Positions 1 through 9,834 of a stretch of DNA of 64,000 nucleotides are shown here, piece by piece. Position numbers and translations under genes: made by a program. The notes under the pieces are model-generated. The model did no database searches, was not told the origin of the DNA, and worked only from the letters and a program-made list of their open reading frames with translations. Numbering within the stretch: position 1 is the stretch's first letter; each line of letters opens with the position of its first letter. The stretch is taken from contig NZ_LUHG01000050.1 in the NCBI RefSeq assembly GCF_001623405.1, positions 1-64,000 of the forward strand. The letters are read 5' to 3'. This DNA comes from Hydrotalea flava (GTDB taxonomy: Bacteria; Bacteroidota; Bacteroidia; Chitinophagales; Chitinophagaceae).

Positions 1-500
1 GGCGGAATACTGCCGGCAGCTGTAATAAACATGGGGAAATATCTGCCGTAATTTGCAGCGGCCATCACCACAGCTTTATATCCTGCTATGTTAGCCTGAC
101 TGCTTAACACATCCATACTTTGTGCACGGGTTGTGCGGGGAATAGCATCTAAACTAAATGTGGTGATGGATTTTGAAGCCCACTCCTGCATGGTTTTAAA
201 CGCATACAAGGGTTGAAAGACACCCACTACAATTGTTCCGGGCTTAATCAGTTGTATATCATCATTGGTAAGGGGATGAATAGAAAACAGAACATCAGCC
301 TGCTGCAAAATTGCCGTTCGGTCATTGATATTTGCGCCTGCCTGTGTATAAGCTGCATCAGTTGCATAAGCTGCAATGCCGGCCTGTTGCTGCACCCAAA
401 CCTGTATGTTTTTTTTAAAAAGTAACGGTAATTGTTCGGGTAAAAGTGACACCCGATTTTCTCCTGACGGTTCTTTTAATACCCCTGCTATCATGTGCAT
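1..500 (-). CDS. pntA: NAD(P) transhydrogenase subunit alpha (N-terminal part; runs off the window)
   Basis: Reading leftwards from an ATG at 500, the frame stays open to the window edge, giving about 166 residues. The protein opens MHMIAGVLKEPSGENRVSLL, the N-terminal domain shared by alanine dehydrogenase and transhydrogenase alpha. It later carries RAQSMDVLSSQANIAGYKAV, which matches the PntA form of that family more closely than alanine dehydrogenase. PntA binds NAD(H) and, with PntB, couples hydride transfer between NADH and NADP+ to proton movement across the inner membrane. A second ATG at 494 is an equally possible start. The NAD-binding domain lies outside the window. The family call is firm; the exact subunit layout cannot be seen. 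Confidence 0.85.
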   Translation of the reverse strand, partial: MHMIAGVLKEPSGENRVSLLPEQLPLLFKKNIQVWVQQQAGIAAYATDAAYTQAGANINDRTAILQQADVLFSIHPLTNDDIQLIKPGTIVVGVFQPLYAFKTMQEWASKSITTFSLDAIPRTTRAQSMDVLSSQANIAGYKAVVMAAANYGRYFPMFITAAGSIP

Positions 501-512
501 TACATTATAAAA

Positions 513-540
513 CAAATGTAGGCGATTTGAAGTTGTTCAA
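513..540 (-). promoter_or_regulatory. Probable pntA promoter
   Basis: On the minus strand TACATTTG (plus-strand 513-520) matches the Bacteroidota -7 consensus TAnnTTTG. A TTG (538-540) lies 17 nt upstream as a -33 element, slightly closer than the usual 19. The pntA ATG follows about 12 nt further on. Inferred from consensus only. Confidence 0.45.
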
Positions 541-729
541 GGGATTTTTTACATGAAATACAAGGTCAAAATTTAAGAACCAGGATTTTGCAGATTCTGA
601 ATGTATTTTTTCATGTGCTCTTTTATATTGATTTTTGACCACATAGAATTCGCCTATGATCATTCCTGTTGGTATTAAACCTAATGATGGCTCATTGCAT
701 GCTAAAAAAAGGTATTGCAACAGTAACAA

Positions 730-1530
730 TCAAAATCGTATGGTAAAATGCTGTTTCGATTTAAACGATTTTCGAAACAATACAATGCCAATAAAAAACA
801 AATCTATTGTGGCGGTAACGGCGGGGTTATTTTGAATTTCATGCCAGGCTTGTTCCATTTCTTTACTCCAGTGAATATCATCAAATATCATAATAGTATC
901 TTCATTAGAATGCTTTAATAACCAATGGAAATATTGTAAGGTTGGTTGTAACCGATGATTCCCGTCAATAAATACAAAATCTGTTGCCTTATTAATTTGT
1001 TGCAACAATTCGGGTAATACAATATCGAAATTTCCTACATAAGAGCGAATATTCTTCAATCCCAAAATTTCAAAATTTTTATTGGCAGCTGCAGCCACCT
1101 CTTGTGCGCCTTCAATGGTAGAAACCGTTGCGTTGGGATTGGCTGCAGCCATATAGGCAGTAGTAATTCCTAAAGAAGTACCCAATTCAATAATGGAAGC
1201 GGGTTGATAAAAAGCCACCATTCTGGCCAATAAACTGCTGTATTTTCGGGGCTTTAATGAAGACCGGGCAATGGTAGCAATACTTCTTTTACTCTGCTTC
1301 ACCACTCTGGATCCGGCTCCAAAATCATCTAACAGTATTTCCTGTTGGCTTATTTTTAGTTGTTGACGCATTCGCTCAATATCAGAAGCAGCTGCTATAT
1401 GAATTTTAGAGACCAATACCTGCTGAACAAATTCAAATACAAACGGAGAGTGAATACCATGCCCCTTACCGTTAGAGGCTTTTATCCAGTACTGTATATA
1501 TTTTAAAGCCAGTTTAGTTTTTGAATACAT
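730..1530 (-). CDS. Class I SAM-dependent methyltransferase (O-methyltransferase-like)
   Basis: The 266-residue protein has a SAM-binding Rossmann core. Motif I is ELGTSLG at residues 115-121, an acidic residue at about 140 (STIE) would bind the ribose, and FVFIDGNHR follows near residue 186, as in Methyltransf_24 and catechol-O-methyltransferase-like enzymes. No signal peptide or membrane segment is visible. It lies 63 bp downstream of folA on the same strand, so it may be the last gene of a thyA-folA-methyltransferase unit. The substrate cannot be read from the sequence. The 229 bp between it and pntA hold no supported gene. Confidence 0.8.
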   Translation of the reverse strand: MYSKTKLALKYIQYWIKASNGKGHGIHSPFVFEFVQQVLVSKIHIAAASDIERMRQQLKISQQEILLDDFGAGSRVVKQSKRSIATIARSSLKPRKYSSLLARMVAFYQPASIIELGTSLGITTAYMAAANPNATVSTIEGAQEVAAAANKNFEILGLKNIRSYVGNFDIVLPELLQQINKATDFVFIDGNHRLQPTLQYFHWLLKHSNEDTIMIFDDIHWSKEMEQAWHEIQNNPAVTATIDLFFIGIVLFRKSFKSKQHFTIRF

Positions 1531-1593
1531 AATATTTTGAGGCTGTATAGCGAAAAAATTTTGTTGCTACATCTGTGAAAATCTTATCCAATT

Positions 1594-2124
1594 TTATACT
1601 TTTCGTTCCCAGCACTGAAAAGCGTAAGCGTACGCATGTTTCGCATCGGCATTATACTTTATTTCCGATGTTAAGCGCCATTCCGTTGTACTGAATGCAG
1701 GAAAAAATGCATCGGCATCTTCAAACACATGATGCACTCTTGTAATATACATTTTGTGCGCCAATGCTATGGTTTGCGCATAAATTTCACTCCCACCTAA
1801 AACCATCAATTCTTTATAACCCAATTGAAGTGCTTTTTGCCGGGCTTCCTCAAATTCGTGCACTACTGTAATACCCGGTGATTGAAACAATTGATTACGG
1901 GTTAATACCATATTATAACGCCCGTTTAAAGGCTGATTATTCAATGCGTTAAAAGTTTTTCGGCCATATACAACCGGCATTGCCCATGTTTTATTTTTAA
2001 AAAACTTTAAATCGTTGGGTAAGTGCCAAAGCAATGCATTGTTTTTTCCAATGGCATTATTTTCGGAAGCAGCTACTACCAGTGTAATAATAAATTCTGT
2101 TGGATTGAAAGTGGTTAATGACAA
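1594..2124 (-). CDS. folA: Dihydrofolate reductase
   Basis: The 176-residue protein reduces dihydrofolate to tetrahydrofolate with NADPH. It shows the family landmarks VAASENNAIGKNNALLWHLP near residues 17-36, the substrate-binding acid at about Asp38 in LPNDLKFFK, VVYGRKTF, and VLGGSEIYAQ in the C-terminal half. No ATG fits the start: the only reasonable one is TTG at 2124, which gives a slightly long N-terminus. It follows thyA by 23 bp, the classic pairing, since ThyA generates the dihydrofolate that FolA recycles. The call is secure; the start codon is less so. Confidence 0.95.
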   Translation of the reverse strand: MSLTTFNPTEFIITLVVAASENNAIGKNNALLWHLPNDLKFFKNKTWAMPVVYGRKTFNALNNQPLNGRYNMVLTRNQLFQSPGITVVHEFEEARQKALQLGYKELMVLGGSEIYAQTIALAHKMYITRVHHVFEDADAFFPAFSTTEWRLTSEIKYNADAKHAYAYAFQCWERKV

Positions 2125-2147
2125 AAGTTAAATCATTTAAGTTAAAA

Positions 2148-2942
2148 CTAAACAGCTATAGGTGCTTTAATAACCGGATGGTACTGATAATTTTCTAAGG
2201 TAAAATCATTAAAATCGAAATCAAAAATATTGGTAATTTGTTTATTCAGGTGCATTTGCGGTAACGGAAACGGATTTCTGCTCAATTGCAACGCAGCCTG
2301 CTCTATGTGATTATTGTATAAATGCACATCTCCAAAAGTATGAATAAACTCACCGGGTTGTAAGTTACAAACCTGCGCTATCATTAAAGTTAACAAAGCA
2401 TATGATGCAATATTGAAGGGCACCCCTAAAAACACATCGGCACTGCGTTGGTATAACTGGCAACTTAATTTGCCATTGGCAACATAAAACTGAAATAAGG
2501 CATGGCAGGGCATTAGGGCCATTTTAGGCAAATCTGCTACATTCCATGCACTGACAATCAGCCTCCTGCTATCCGGATTGGTTTTAATTTGTTGAATTAC
2601 TTCTGTTATCTGGTCAATGCTTGTACCACCAGCACCCTGCCAGCTTCTCCATTGATGGCCATATACCGGGCCCAGTTCTCCATTTGCATCTGCCCATTCA
2701 TCCCAAATAGTAACACCATGTTCATTGAGGTATTGAATATTGGTACTACCTTTCAAAAACCACAACAATTCATAAATAATACTTTTTACATGCATTTTTT
2801 TAGTAGTAACCAATGGGAAACCTTTTTCTAAATCGAAACGCATTTGATACCCGAAACAACTACGGGTACCGGTGCCGGTGCGGTCATGCTTTTGCTGACC
2901 ATTTTCAATAACATGCTTTAATAATTGTTGGTATTGCTCCAT
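2148..2942 (-). CDS. thyA: Thymidylate synthase
   Basis: ThyA methylates dUMP to dTMP using methylene-tetrahydrofolate. The open frame reaches 3047, but the family start [16 protein letters not shown] is the ATG at 2942, giving 264 residues, the same length as the E. coli enzyme. The catalytic cysteine is Cys146 in [20 protein letters not shown] (residues 21-28), [10 protein letters not shown] and [10 protein letters not shown] are also present. It is followed by folA on the same strand. Upstream TGTATTTTGC resembles but does not match the -7 consensus. Confidence 0.97.
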   Translation of the reverse strand: MEQYQQLLKHVIENGQQKHDRTGTGTRSCFGYQMRFDLEKGFPLVTTKKMHVKSIIYELLWFLKGSTNIQYLNEHGVTIWDEWADANGELGPVYGHQWRSWQGAGGTSIDQITEVIQQIKTNPDSRRLIVSAWNVADLPKMALMPCHALFQFYVANGKLSCQLYQRSADVFLGVPFNIASYALLTLMIAQVCNLQPGEFIHTFGDVHLYNNHIEQAALQLSRNPFPLPQMHLNKQITNIFDFDFNDFTLENYQYHPVIKAPIAV

Positions 2943-3183
2943 GCTGCAAAATACAAACAGGCATTGAAACCGGCCTGAAAATCTATTTAAAATGTTCAAA
3001 AGCTGTGGATATTTGAGATAATGTATTGAAGGAGTGATATTTATCACTTTTTCTACGCGGCAATTGCTTATATTTATTTCTTATTAGCCTGAAACAATTA
3101 ATAATATTTTACAAAATTATTCCTATTGAAGTAAGGTTACCGATGCACATCAAATACCGCATTCAAACGAATGATGATTGCTA

Positions 3184-5781
3184 ATGCAAAAGTACCAAAA
3201 GCCAATTTTAAGCAGTATGAAAAATAATTTCCTTAGCTGCTTTGCAACAACGCTGGTGTTGGCAACCAATGCCCGGGTAGTTATCGAAAATATTTGGCCT
3301 GAGGAAACCCTGCATTTTAAAAACAACAACCAATGGTTGAAGAAAAAATTTCAAAACCTTATTGTTGCAAAAGAGCGCTCTGCTTTTACGGCAGCATTTA
3401 AAAATTTTGCTGCTGCATCATTAAAAAAAATAACAATTAAAACTGTTTTGCAAAATGAAAAAGGAAAAAAATTTTCTGCTGAAATAACCATTCAAAAAAT
3501 TAAAAAATTAAATGTTCCCCTGCAATATGTTTTTACCATTCAAAACATTCAACCCGTTCAAAACAAAACAAAATCTTTTCCGGTTGAATTGCTGTTAAGA
3601 GAAAACATTATTGATAATGTACATGCCATTATTGTAATATTGGATCATGCAGGCAATATTACTTACTTAAACAAAGCAGGCGAACAAATTACCGGTTATC
3701 AATTATCATCCGTTTTACATCAAAACTGGTTTAAGATTTTTATACCGGAAAATGAGCAATTAAAAGCACTGCAGGTTTTTAAAAACCTGAAAACCGGCAA
3801 ACAGGCTATTGATTTTGAAAATACAATTCTCACCAAAAAGCAAATACCCAAAACCATACAATGGAAAAATACACCCATATACTCTGGAGGTACTTTTAAA
3901 GGAACCTTGAGTGTGGGTATGGATATTTCTGATTTAAAAAATACCATTGCAGCATTACAACAAAGTGAACACAATTTTAAATCACTCACGGAAGCATTGC
4001 CCGTGGGTATTTCCTTTTGCAGTACAGAGGGTGAAATTTTATACATCAACAAAGCATTCAAAAAAAATTTTGGATACAGTGCTAAAGAACTGAAAACTAT
4101 TTACGATTGGTTTAATAAAGCCTATCCTAATAAAATATCCGTACAACAGGCAAAAGAACGCTGGGCCAATCATGTAAAGCAGGTTCAGCAGGAACACATC
4201 AGCACCACCCATGAACTTGTTTTGGTTGCAAAAAACGGGGCAAAAAAAAACATAGAAATAAAAACATCTTACAGCAATGGTTTTATATACAATATTTTTA
4301 TTGATTTAACTGAAAAAAGAAGCATTGAGGCAAAGGCAAAAGAAACTGCTTTAAAATTTAAACGTATTATTGAAAACTTTCCGGTACCCATGGCCAGTTG
4401 CGATCTACAATACAATTTATTGTTCGTAAATAATAAATTCAGAGAGGTTTTTGGTTATGAGTTGGACGAAATTAAATTATATCCTGCCTGGTTTAAAAAA
4501 ATACAATTCGATTCTCCTGAAGCAGAAGCTGAACACGATACTGAATTTTATGGTTATTTAAAAGAAGTACAAACCAATCCCGAAAAAATAGCACCTGTAT
4601 TATACAGACAGATATACAATAAAAAAGGAGAACTAAGAGATATAAATATAATTTTTAATTTATTTGATAACGAATTATTTGCCATTTTAGAAGATGTTAC
4701 CGAACAAAACAATTACATCAAATTATTACAGGAAAGTGAAGAACGGTTTAAAGCATTGGCACAAAATATGCCCATTGCCATTGGCAGTTATAATACGGAT
4801 GGAACTGTAAACTTTATCAATAACTATTTTACCAAAACCATTGGGTATGTGGCAGAAGATTTACCCACCATTGAATACTGGTATTACCGTACACAACCCG
4901 ACCCGGTAAAAAGAAAACAATATTATGAACACTGGGTAGCATTGATTGATGCTTTCAGTAAAAATCCACAACAGGAAATTCCTTATTTAGAAAGCGATAT
5001 TACCTGTAAAGATGGCAGCATTAAAACATTCAGCTATTTATTTAGCATTTATAAAAAAACAGTTTACATTATTTTTGTAGATGTTACAGAAAGAAAAAAA
5101 GCTGAAAAAGAGTTGATAGCTTCACATATACAATTGCAACGTTTATCGGCTCACCAACACCGAACCAAAGAGCAAGAACGCAAATTTATTGCCGAGCACA
5201 TACATGATACCATTGGACAACAAATTACAGGTATAAAAATAGATTTAACCGTTCTTAAAAATAAAATTCAAAAAACAGATCCGGGTTTAGCTGAAAAAAT
5301 TAACCATGATATTGAAATTGCCAATAGTGTTATTTTGGCTATTCGTAAAATGGCCGCTGATTTAAGACCCAGTATTTTAGATGATTTTGGACTGGCTGCT
5401 GCCATTGAATGGGAATGCAGGGAATTTGAAAAAAGAACAGGAATTCATTGTTTTTTTGAATATGATAACAGCCTGAAAAATGAATCTGCAGAACTGCAAT
5501 CCAACTTATACCGAATTGTGCAAGAAGCACTTTTAAACATTGATAAACATGCCAAAGCCAACAAAATAATCATCACCCTCAGCAAATTAAATGGAGAAAT
5601 TATGCTATCTATCAAAGACAATGGCAACGGGTATGATTGGGAGAAAAAAAACAAAAGTCTTGCCATGATAGGTATAAAAGACAGAGCCAGAAATCTGAAA
5701 GGTAATTGCACCTTTCAAAGTATGAAAGGGGCAGCAGGAGGCCAATTGTTGATTAAGATACCTGCCAATACCACTGCTTAG
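3184..5781 (+). CDS. Soluble multi-PAS sensor histidine kinase (HisKA_3/NarX-like)
   Basis: This is an 865-residue kinase without any membrane segment or signal peptide, so it should sense a cytoplasmic signal. About 130 N-terminal residues of unclear type are followed by four PAS domains (roughly 140-250, 265-375, 390-505, 520-640). A HisKA_3 dimerisation domain follows, with the phospho-acceptor His674 in EHIHDTIGQQ. The HATPase has an N-box (IVQEALLNIDKHAKA, about residue 780) and a G-box (DNGNGYDW). The start is the ATG at 3184; an in-frame ATG at 3217 is an alternative. It is followed 324 bp later by a lone receiver protein on the same strand, its likely partner. HisKA_3 kinases normally pair with NarL-type DNA-binding regulators, which the neighbour is not. 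The ligand is unknown. Confidence 0.9.
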   Translation: MQKYQKPILSSMKNNFLSCFATTLVLATNARVVIENIWPEETLHFKNNNQWLKKKFQNLIVAKERSAFTAAFKNFAAASLKKITIKTVLQNEKGKKFSAEITIQKIKKLNVPLQYVFTIQNIQPVQNKTKSFPVELLLRENIIDNVHAIIVILDHAGNITYLNKAGEQITGYQLSSVLHQNWFKIFIPENEQLKALQVFKNLKTGKQAIDFENTILTKKQIPKTIQWKNTPIYSGGTFKGTLSVGMDISDLKNTIAALQQSEHNFKSLTEALPVGISFCSTEGEILYINKAFKKNFGYSAKELKTIYDWFNKAYPNKISVQQAKERWANHVKQVQQEHISTTHELVLVAKNGAKKNIEIKTSYSNGFIYNIFIDLTEKRSIEAKAKETALKFKRIIENFPVPMASCDLQYNLLFVNNKFREVFGYELDEIKLYPAWFKKIQFDSPEAEAEHDTEFYGYLKEVQTNPEKIAPVLYRQIYNKKGELRDINIIFNLFDNELFAILEDVTEQNNYIKLLQESEERFKALAQNMPIAIGSYNTDGTVNFINNYFTKTIGYVAEDLPTIEYWYYRTQPDPVKRKQYYEHWVALIDAFSKNPQQEIPYLESDITCKDGSIKTFSYLFSIYKKTVYIIFVDVTERKKAEKELIASHIQLQRLSAHQHRTKEQERKFIAEHIHDTIGQQITGIKIDLTVLKNKIQKTDPGLAEKINHDIEIANSVILAIRKMAADLRPSILDDFGLAAAIEWECREFEKRTGIHCFFEYDNSLKNESAELQSNLYRIVQEALLNIDKHAKANKIIITLSKLNGEIMLSIKDNGNGYDWEKKNKSLAMIGIKDRARNLKGNCTFQSMKGAAGGQLLIKIPANTTA

Positions 5782-6105
5782 TTTAACAAACTACACTTTA
5801 CAGCATACAAACGTATGAATTGTAGAAAATACACTACAAATAAATGATACGTTACACTATTTACCATCCCGGCAAGTGGTTGTTACTTTGTTCTATCAAA
5901 ATACGAATACCTATTGAGAGCCAAATTTACTCCGGTCCGTCTTTAATACCCAATATCCCCTAATCTTATTCCTTTGAAAAGTAGAAACATCCATCTCCCA
6001 ACAAAAGGGAGCATGATGTATTTTCTAATACGGGATATCAAAATTAAAAAATACTCGTATTTAAAATATAGCACTATGATCATTTATAAAAGTGAAAGAT
6101 TGGCT

Positions 6106-6504
6106 ATGGCTAAAAATTTGAAAGTATTATTAATAGATGACTCAACCATCATACTTACTGTAATGTCAGAAGTACTGGCCAGTATTTCCTGTGTAGCAAG
6201 TATTAAAACCAGTTCAGCACCAGTGCAGGCATTACAAACCATTGAAGAATTTAAACCCGATGTATTATTGTTAGACATTAATATGCCCGAAAAAAATGGC
6301 ATAGAGGTTTTAAAAGAAGTAAAAGAACATTATCCTGCTGTAAAAGTAATTATGCTCACCAACCACTCAACTGAATATTATAGAAATACCTGCTACAACA
6401 TTGGTGCTTATCATTTTATAGATAAAGCCAATGAATTTGATCAGATAGCTCCTCTGATGGAAAAAATCAGTACTGAGTCAGATGAAATTTTAAAAGCCAT
6501 GTAA
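6106..6504 (+). CDS. Single-domain response regulator (CheY-like receiver)
   Basis: The 132-residue protein is a complete receiver domain and nothing more. It has the acidic pocket Asp11-Asp12, phospho-acceptor Asp57 (LLLDINMP), Thr85 (MLTN) and Lys107 (FIDKAN). The frame is open from 5974, but the receiver fold begins right after the ATG at 6106; the upstream ATG at 6013, preceded by AAAAGGGA, cannot be excluded. It lies downstream of the four-PAS kinase and is the obvious phosphorylation target. Without an output domain it must act by binding another protein or by passing phosphate onward. Confidence 0.85.
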   Translation: MAKNLKVLLIDDSTIILTVMSEVLASISCVASIKTSSAPVQALQTIEEFKPDVLLLDINMPEKNGIEVLKEVKEHYPAVKVIMLTNHSTEYYRNTCYNIGAYHFIDKANEFDQIAPLMEKISTESDEILKAM

Positions 6505-6523
6505 TAAAAGGTTAACCCTGCTT

Positions 6524-7726
6524 TTAAGCTTTGATGGTACCCGCCAGTTTCCTGCGTTTCAATTCTTTCTTAATTAAACTCAACTCCCTATTGGTTTGTC
6601 CGCTTACACTCGAGTTTTCCTGAGCCCTTCGCATTAAATAAGGAATTACATCCCGAATTGGACCAAATGGCACATACTTACTTACATTAAAACCGGCTTT
6701 GGCCAAATTAAAGGTGATATGATCGCCCATACCATACAATTGAGAAAAATGAACATGGACATGAGCCGGTGAATCACTTCTTGCATTTAATAGCTCAGCC
6801 GCCAATAAATTACTGGCTTCATTGTGAGAGGCTATAATGGTAGAAATTTCGTGCATGTGTTGGATGCAATACCGAACTGCTGCATCAAAATCGCGGTCGG
6901 TATTCTCTTTGTTTACCTGTATAGGACTTTCATATCCCATTTGTTGTGCCCTTGCCCGCTCTTTTTCCATATAAGCACCACGTACCAATTTCATACCCAA
7001 AATAAAATTTTGGGCTTTTGCAATTTGATGTGAAATCTGTAAAAATTTCAATCTATCGTGCCGGTATAGTTGAATGGTATTGTAAACAACTGCTTTTTCT
7101 TTATTAAAAATTTCCATCATTTCCATGGTGAGCCGATCAATGGGATCTTGAATCCAGGTTTCTTCCGCATCAATTAAAACCCCAATATTTTTATCGGCAG
7201 CTGTTGCACAAATGGCATACATTCTATCAACCACCCTGTTCCATTCATTCATTTCTGATTCATTATCATGAATACCACTTCGCAACCGGGGTGCTTCATT
7301 TAACTTTTGTAACAAATCAAACCGGGCAATTCCCGTAACCTTTACACTTATAAAAGGAATATTTTTTTGAGTTCCGGCATATTCAATGGTTTTAATGAAA
7401 GATTCTGTTGCATGATCAAAATCTGCTTCATCTTGTTTTCCTTCCACACCATAATCTAATATTACCTGAACGTTATATTTTGCAAGGGTTTCCACAACAG
7501 GTGTAGTTTCCTCTAATGTTTCTCCGCCCACAAATTGTTTAAAAATGGTTTTACGAACAATTCCATGAATTGGCAAGCCCGTTTTCATTAAAAACGGCGT
7601 AACACGTGTACCAATAGGCACAAATAATGGATAGCCCATGGTATTAAACAAAAATCTTGATTGTTTAAGTTCCTTATCTGTTTTATAGGCAAAAGCCTGT
7701 TCTGTATTTTCAAATGAAATATCCAT
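6524..7726 (-). CDS. Proline dehydrogenase (mono-functional)
   Basis: The FAD-dependent enzyme oxidises proline to pyrroline-5-carboxylate. The start MDISFENTEQAF at ATG 7726 gives 400 residues; the frame extends upstream to 7831 without family similarity. Signature stretches are KLVRGAYMEKERARA, IIASHNEASNLLAAELL and VPFGPIRDVIPYLMRRAQENSS, which line the flavin and substrate sites of PRODH. There is no fused P5C dehydrogenase domain, as is normal in Bacteroidota. ProC at 54.4 kb runs the opposite direction of proline metabolism. Confidence 0.93.
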   Translation of the reverse strand: MDISFENTEQAFAYKTDKELKQSRFLFNTMGYPLFVPIGTRVTPFLMKTGLPIHGIVRKTIFKQFVGGETLEETTPVVETLAKYNVQVILDYGVEGKQDEADFDHATESFIKTIEYAGTQKNIPFISVKVTGIARFDLLQKLNEAPRLRSGIHDNESEMNEWNRVVDRMYAICATAADKNIGVLIDAEETWIQDPIDRLTMEMMEIFNKEKAVVYNTIQLYRHDRLKFLQISHQIAKAQNFILGMKLVRGAYMEKERARAQQMGYESPIQVNKENTDRDFDAAVRYCIQHMHEISTIIASHNEASNLLAAELLNARSDSPAHVHVHFSQLYGMGDHITFNLAKAGFNVSKYVPFGPIRDVIPYLMRRAQENSSVSGQTNRELSLIKKELKRRKLAGTIKA

Positions 7727-7845
7727 ACTAACAATTGTTCGCGATGCGAATATCGTATGCAAACAGTAAACTAAAAAATAGGATAACGGTTTTAGAACAA
7801 AATTTGCAAAAAAGCGAAGCAGAAGCACCAATTCTTATTAGTAAA

Positions 7846-8563
7846 TTAAATAGCCTGATGGTTAAATGGCTGTAAAACCATTTCGCTTACCACACCGCTG
7901 GCCGGTTGCTGACAAAGGAACCAGATAGCTTTTGCAGCTTCTTCAGCCACAATCATCTTATCTTTTTGTACACGCAAATCAATATTATCCCAAAATGGAG
8001 AATCAACACCTCCTAAATACAAATTAGTGCATCGAATTTCTGTTCTCTTCAGTTCTTCCCGAATACTTTGCATCATGCCCACCAACCCATATTTAGAAGC
8101 ACCGTAAGCAGCAGCACCTGCCATGGGTACTTTACCCAATACGCCGGGTATATTAATCAAAAGCCCTTTTCTTTGTTGTTTCATGGCGGGTAAAAATGCC
8201 TGAATTAACAAGAAGGGTGCCAATAAATTGTATTCTATACTTTTTAAAAAATCGTTGGCTGATAATTGTTCAACAGGCTTGATAATACCTATTCCTGCAG
8301 CATTGATTACAATATCTATATTTTCAAATACAGAAAAAAAAAACATTTTTTAATGCAGTTACCTCCTCCTGCTGACTAATATCTGCAACAAACATTTGCT
8401 GCGCAGGCAATTTTAGCGATGCTGACAATGCTGCTAACTTTTCCTGATTTCTCCCGGTAATAAACACACGTGCACCTGCATAATGCAACAATGGTAACAA
8501 TTTACTGCCTATTCCACCGGTTGCTCCTGTTAATAATACGCATTTGTCTTTTAAAGTTTCCAT
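7846..8563 (-). pseudogene. Short-chain dehydrogenase/reductase interrupted by a frameshift
   Basis: Two abutting frames together make one normal SDR of about 238 residues. The N-terminal part (start ATG 8563) has the Rossmann motif TGATGGIGSK and FITGRN. The C-terminal part has INAAGIG, a serine region, and the catalytic pair YGASK in GAAAYGASKYG. The frame breaks in a run of ten T on the coding strand (plus-strand A run 8334-8343). Removing one T restores a continuous reading (ALKN-VFFS-VFENIDIVINAAG). The rest of the gene shows no decay. This may be a sequencing error, a recent inactivating slip, or a slippage-tolerant gene. Substrate unknown; the neighbours are proline dehydrogenase and rpiA. 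Confidence 0.85.
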
Positions 8564-8999
8564 AGTTATTCAATTGCACAATACCAACAAAAAGAAAATG
8601 GTTTTGGTTTAACCAACCATATAAACCATACCAATCAATTGGAGTGTAATACAAAACAATTGGTAAAACAATGCACACCTGTTTGAATATGCGCTGTATA
8701 ACAAGGACCACTTAAAAAAGAATGGCGCAAGTAATATTAAATATCATTATTGTGCAACAAAATTTAACTAAAAAATTGCTGTAATCCTTTGTTGTAAATG
8801 ATTATAGGCTAAAAAATGGTTGTTTCAAAATTGGAGGAAGTCCCCCATCTTTTGAAATCGGTTGAAATAGGGTTCTGTAAAGGGTTTGAACCATTATTTT
8901 ACAATTTTAGTCGGACAACAATGATTAAATATTATTTTTTCAAGAACTGATTGAAATTACACGATACAGATGATCTAATGAACTGAGTAGTGAATGGCT
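8564..8999. other. 436-bp intergenic region without a supported gene
   Basis: This lies between the SDR start and the rpiA stop, both on the minus strand. It is AT-rich, with only short frames and no codon pattern. A 13-bp palindrome TTGGTTTAACCAA sits at 8604-8616, about 40 bp upstream of the SDR start. No promoter consensus match, tRNA or terminator could be recognised. Confidence 0.5.
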
Positions 9000-9677
9000 T
9001 TACTGCAATAAGTCAATATTTCCATCAGCATGGGCCACAACTACTATTGAAGCCATATTGATAAATAAACCATTTTCAACCACACCAACAATATCATTAA
9101 TACGGTTATGCAATGAAGATATCTCTTCAATTAAACCAAAATCAGCATCTACAATATAATTGTGATTATCGGTTATCAATATATTACCTTCTTTTGTTAG
9201 GCGTATTGTAGCAATTGCGCCCAAAGACTGAATTTTACGAATGGTAGATTCGTATCCAAAAGGTACCACTTCAATTGGCACTTTAAACTTACCCAATTTA
9301 TCAACTACTTTATGTTCATCTACAATGATGATATAAAATTCTGTTGCAGCAGCTACAATTTTTTCACGAAGCAATGCAGCACCGCCACCCTTTATCAATT
9401 GACGATCACGGGTGGTTTCATCCGCCCCATCAATGGTAATATCAATTTTTGAGATTTCGGCAAAATTCGTCATTGGTATGCCCAATGAACGGGCCAATTC
9501 ATCACTTTGTTGTGAAGTAGCAATACATTGAATAGCCAGTCCCTGCTTCACTTTTTCTCCTAAAAATTGAATAGCCCAATAAGCTGTGCTACCGGTGCCT
9601 AAACCAACAGTCATTCCACTTTTTACATAAGTAATGGCCTTTTCAGCAGCTTTTTGTTTCAGTTGAATTGTATCCAT
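9000..9677 (-). CDS. rpiA: Ribose-5-phosphate isomerase A
   Basis: The 225-residue enzyme interconverts ribose-5-phosphate and ribulose-5-phosphate in the pentose phosphate pathway. It carries the phosphate-binding GLGTGSTAYWAI near residue 26, the catalytic IDGADE region, and KGGGAALLREKIVAAA. It runs full length from the ATG at 9677. It is divergent from the dipeptide epimerase; the 157-bp gap has no clean -7/-33 pair. Confidence 0.97.
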   Translation of the reverse strand: MDTIQLKQKAAEKAITYVKSGMTVGLGTGSTAYWAIQFLGEKVKQGLAIQCIATSQQSDELARSLGIPMTNFAEISKIDITIDGADETTRDRQLIKGGGAALLREKIVAAATEFYIIIVDEHKVVDKLGKFKVPIEVVPFGYESTIRKIQSLGAIATIRLTKEGNILITDNHNYIVDADFGLIEEISSLHNRINDIVGVVENGLFINMASIVVVAHADGNIDLLQ

Positions 9678-9834
9678 TGTACAAATATCTATTTTCTTTT
9701 TTAAAACTACAGCAACATCATTTTAAATGATGCAACTTGTATACTGCCATATATGCCTCTATAAATGCTGGTTTTTATTTTTTCAACGAACATTGTATAA
9801 ATTTAGGCCTCACAAAATACCTGAACAGATCAAA

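Noticed and set aside
505-729. 74-codon frame on the minus strand between the methyltransferase and pntA
   Set aside because: It begins with TTG, has no similarity I recognise, overlaps the probable pntA promoter and shows no codon pattern of a real gene.
8502-8711. 69-codon minus-strand frame upstream of the dehydrogenase
   Set aside because: It overlaps the start of the SDR in another frame and has no recognisable content.
8821-8900. Possible tRNA-like arms in the gap before the SDR
   Set aside because: GGGTTTGAACC resembles a T-arm, but no acceptor stem, anticodon arm or CCA-adjacent pairing could be formed.
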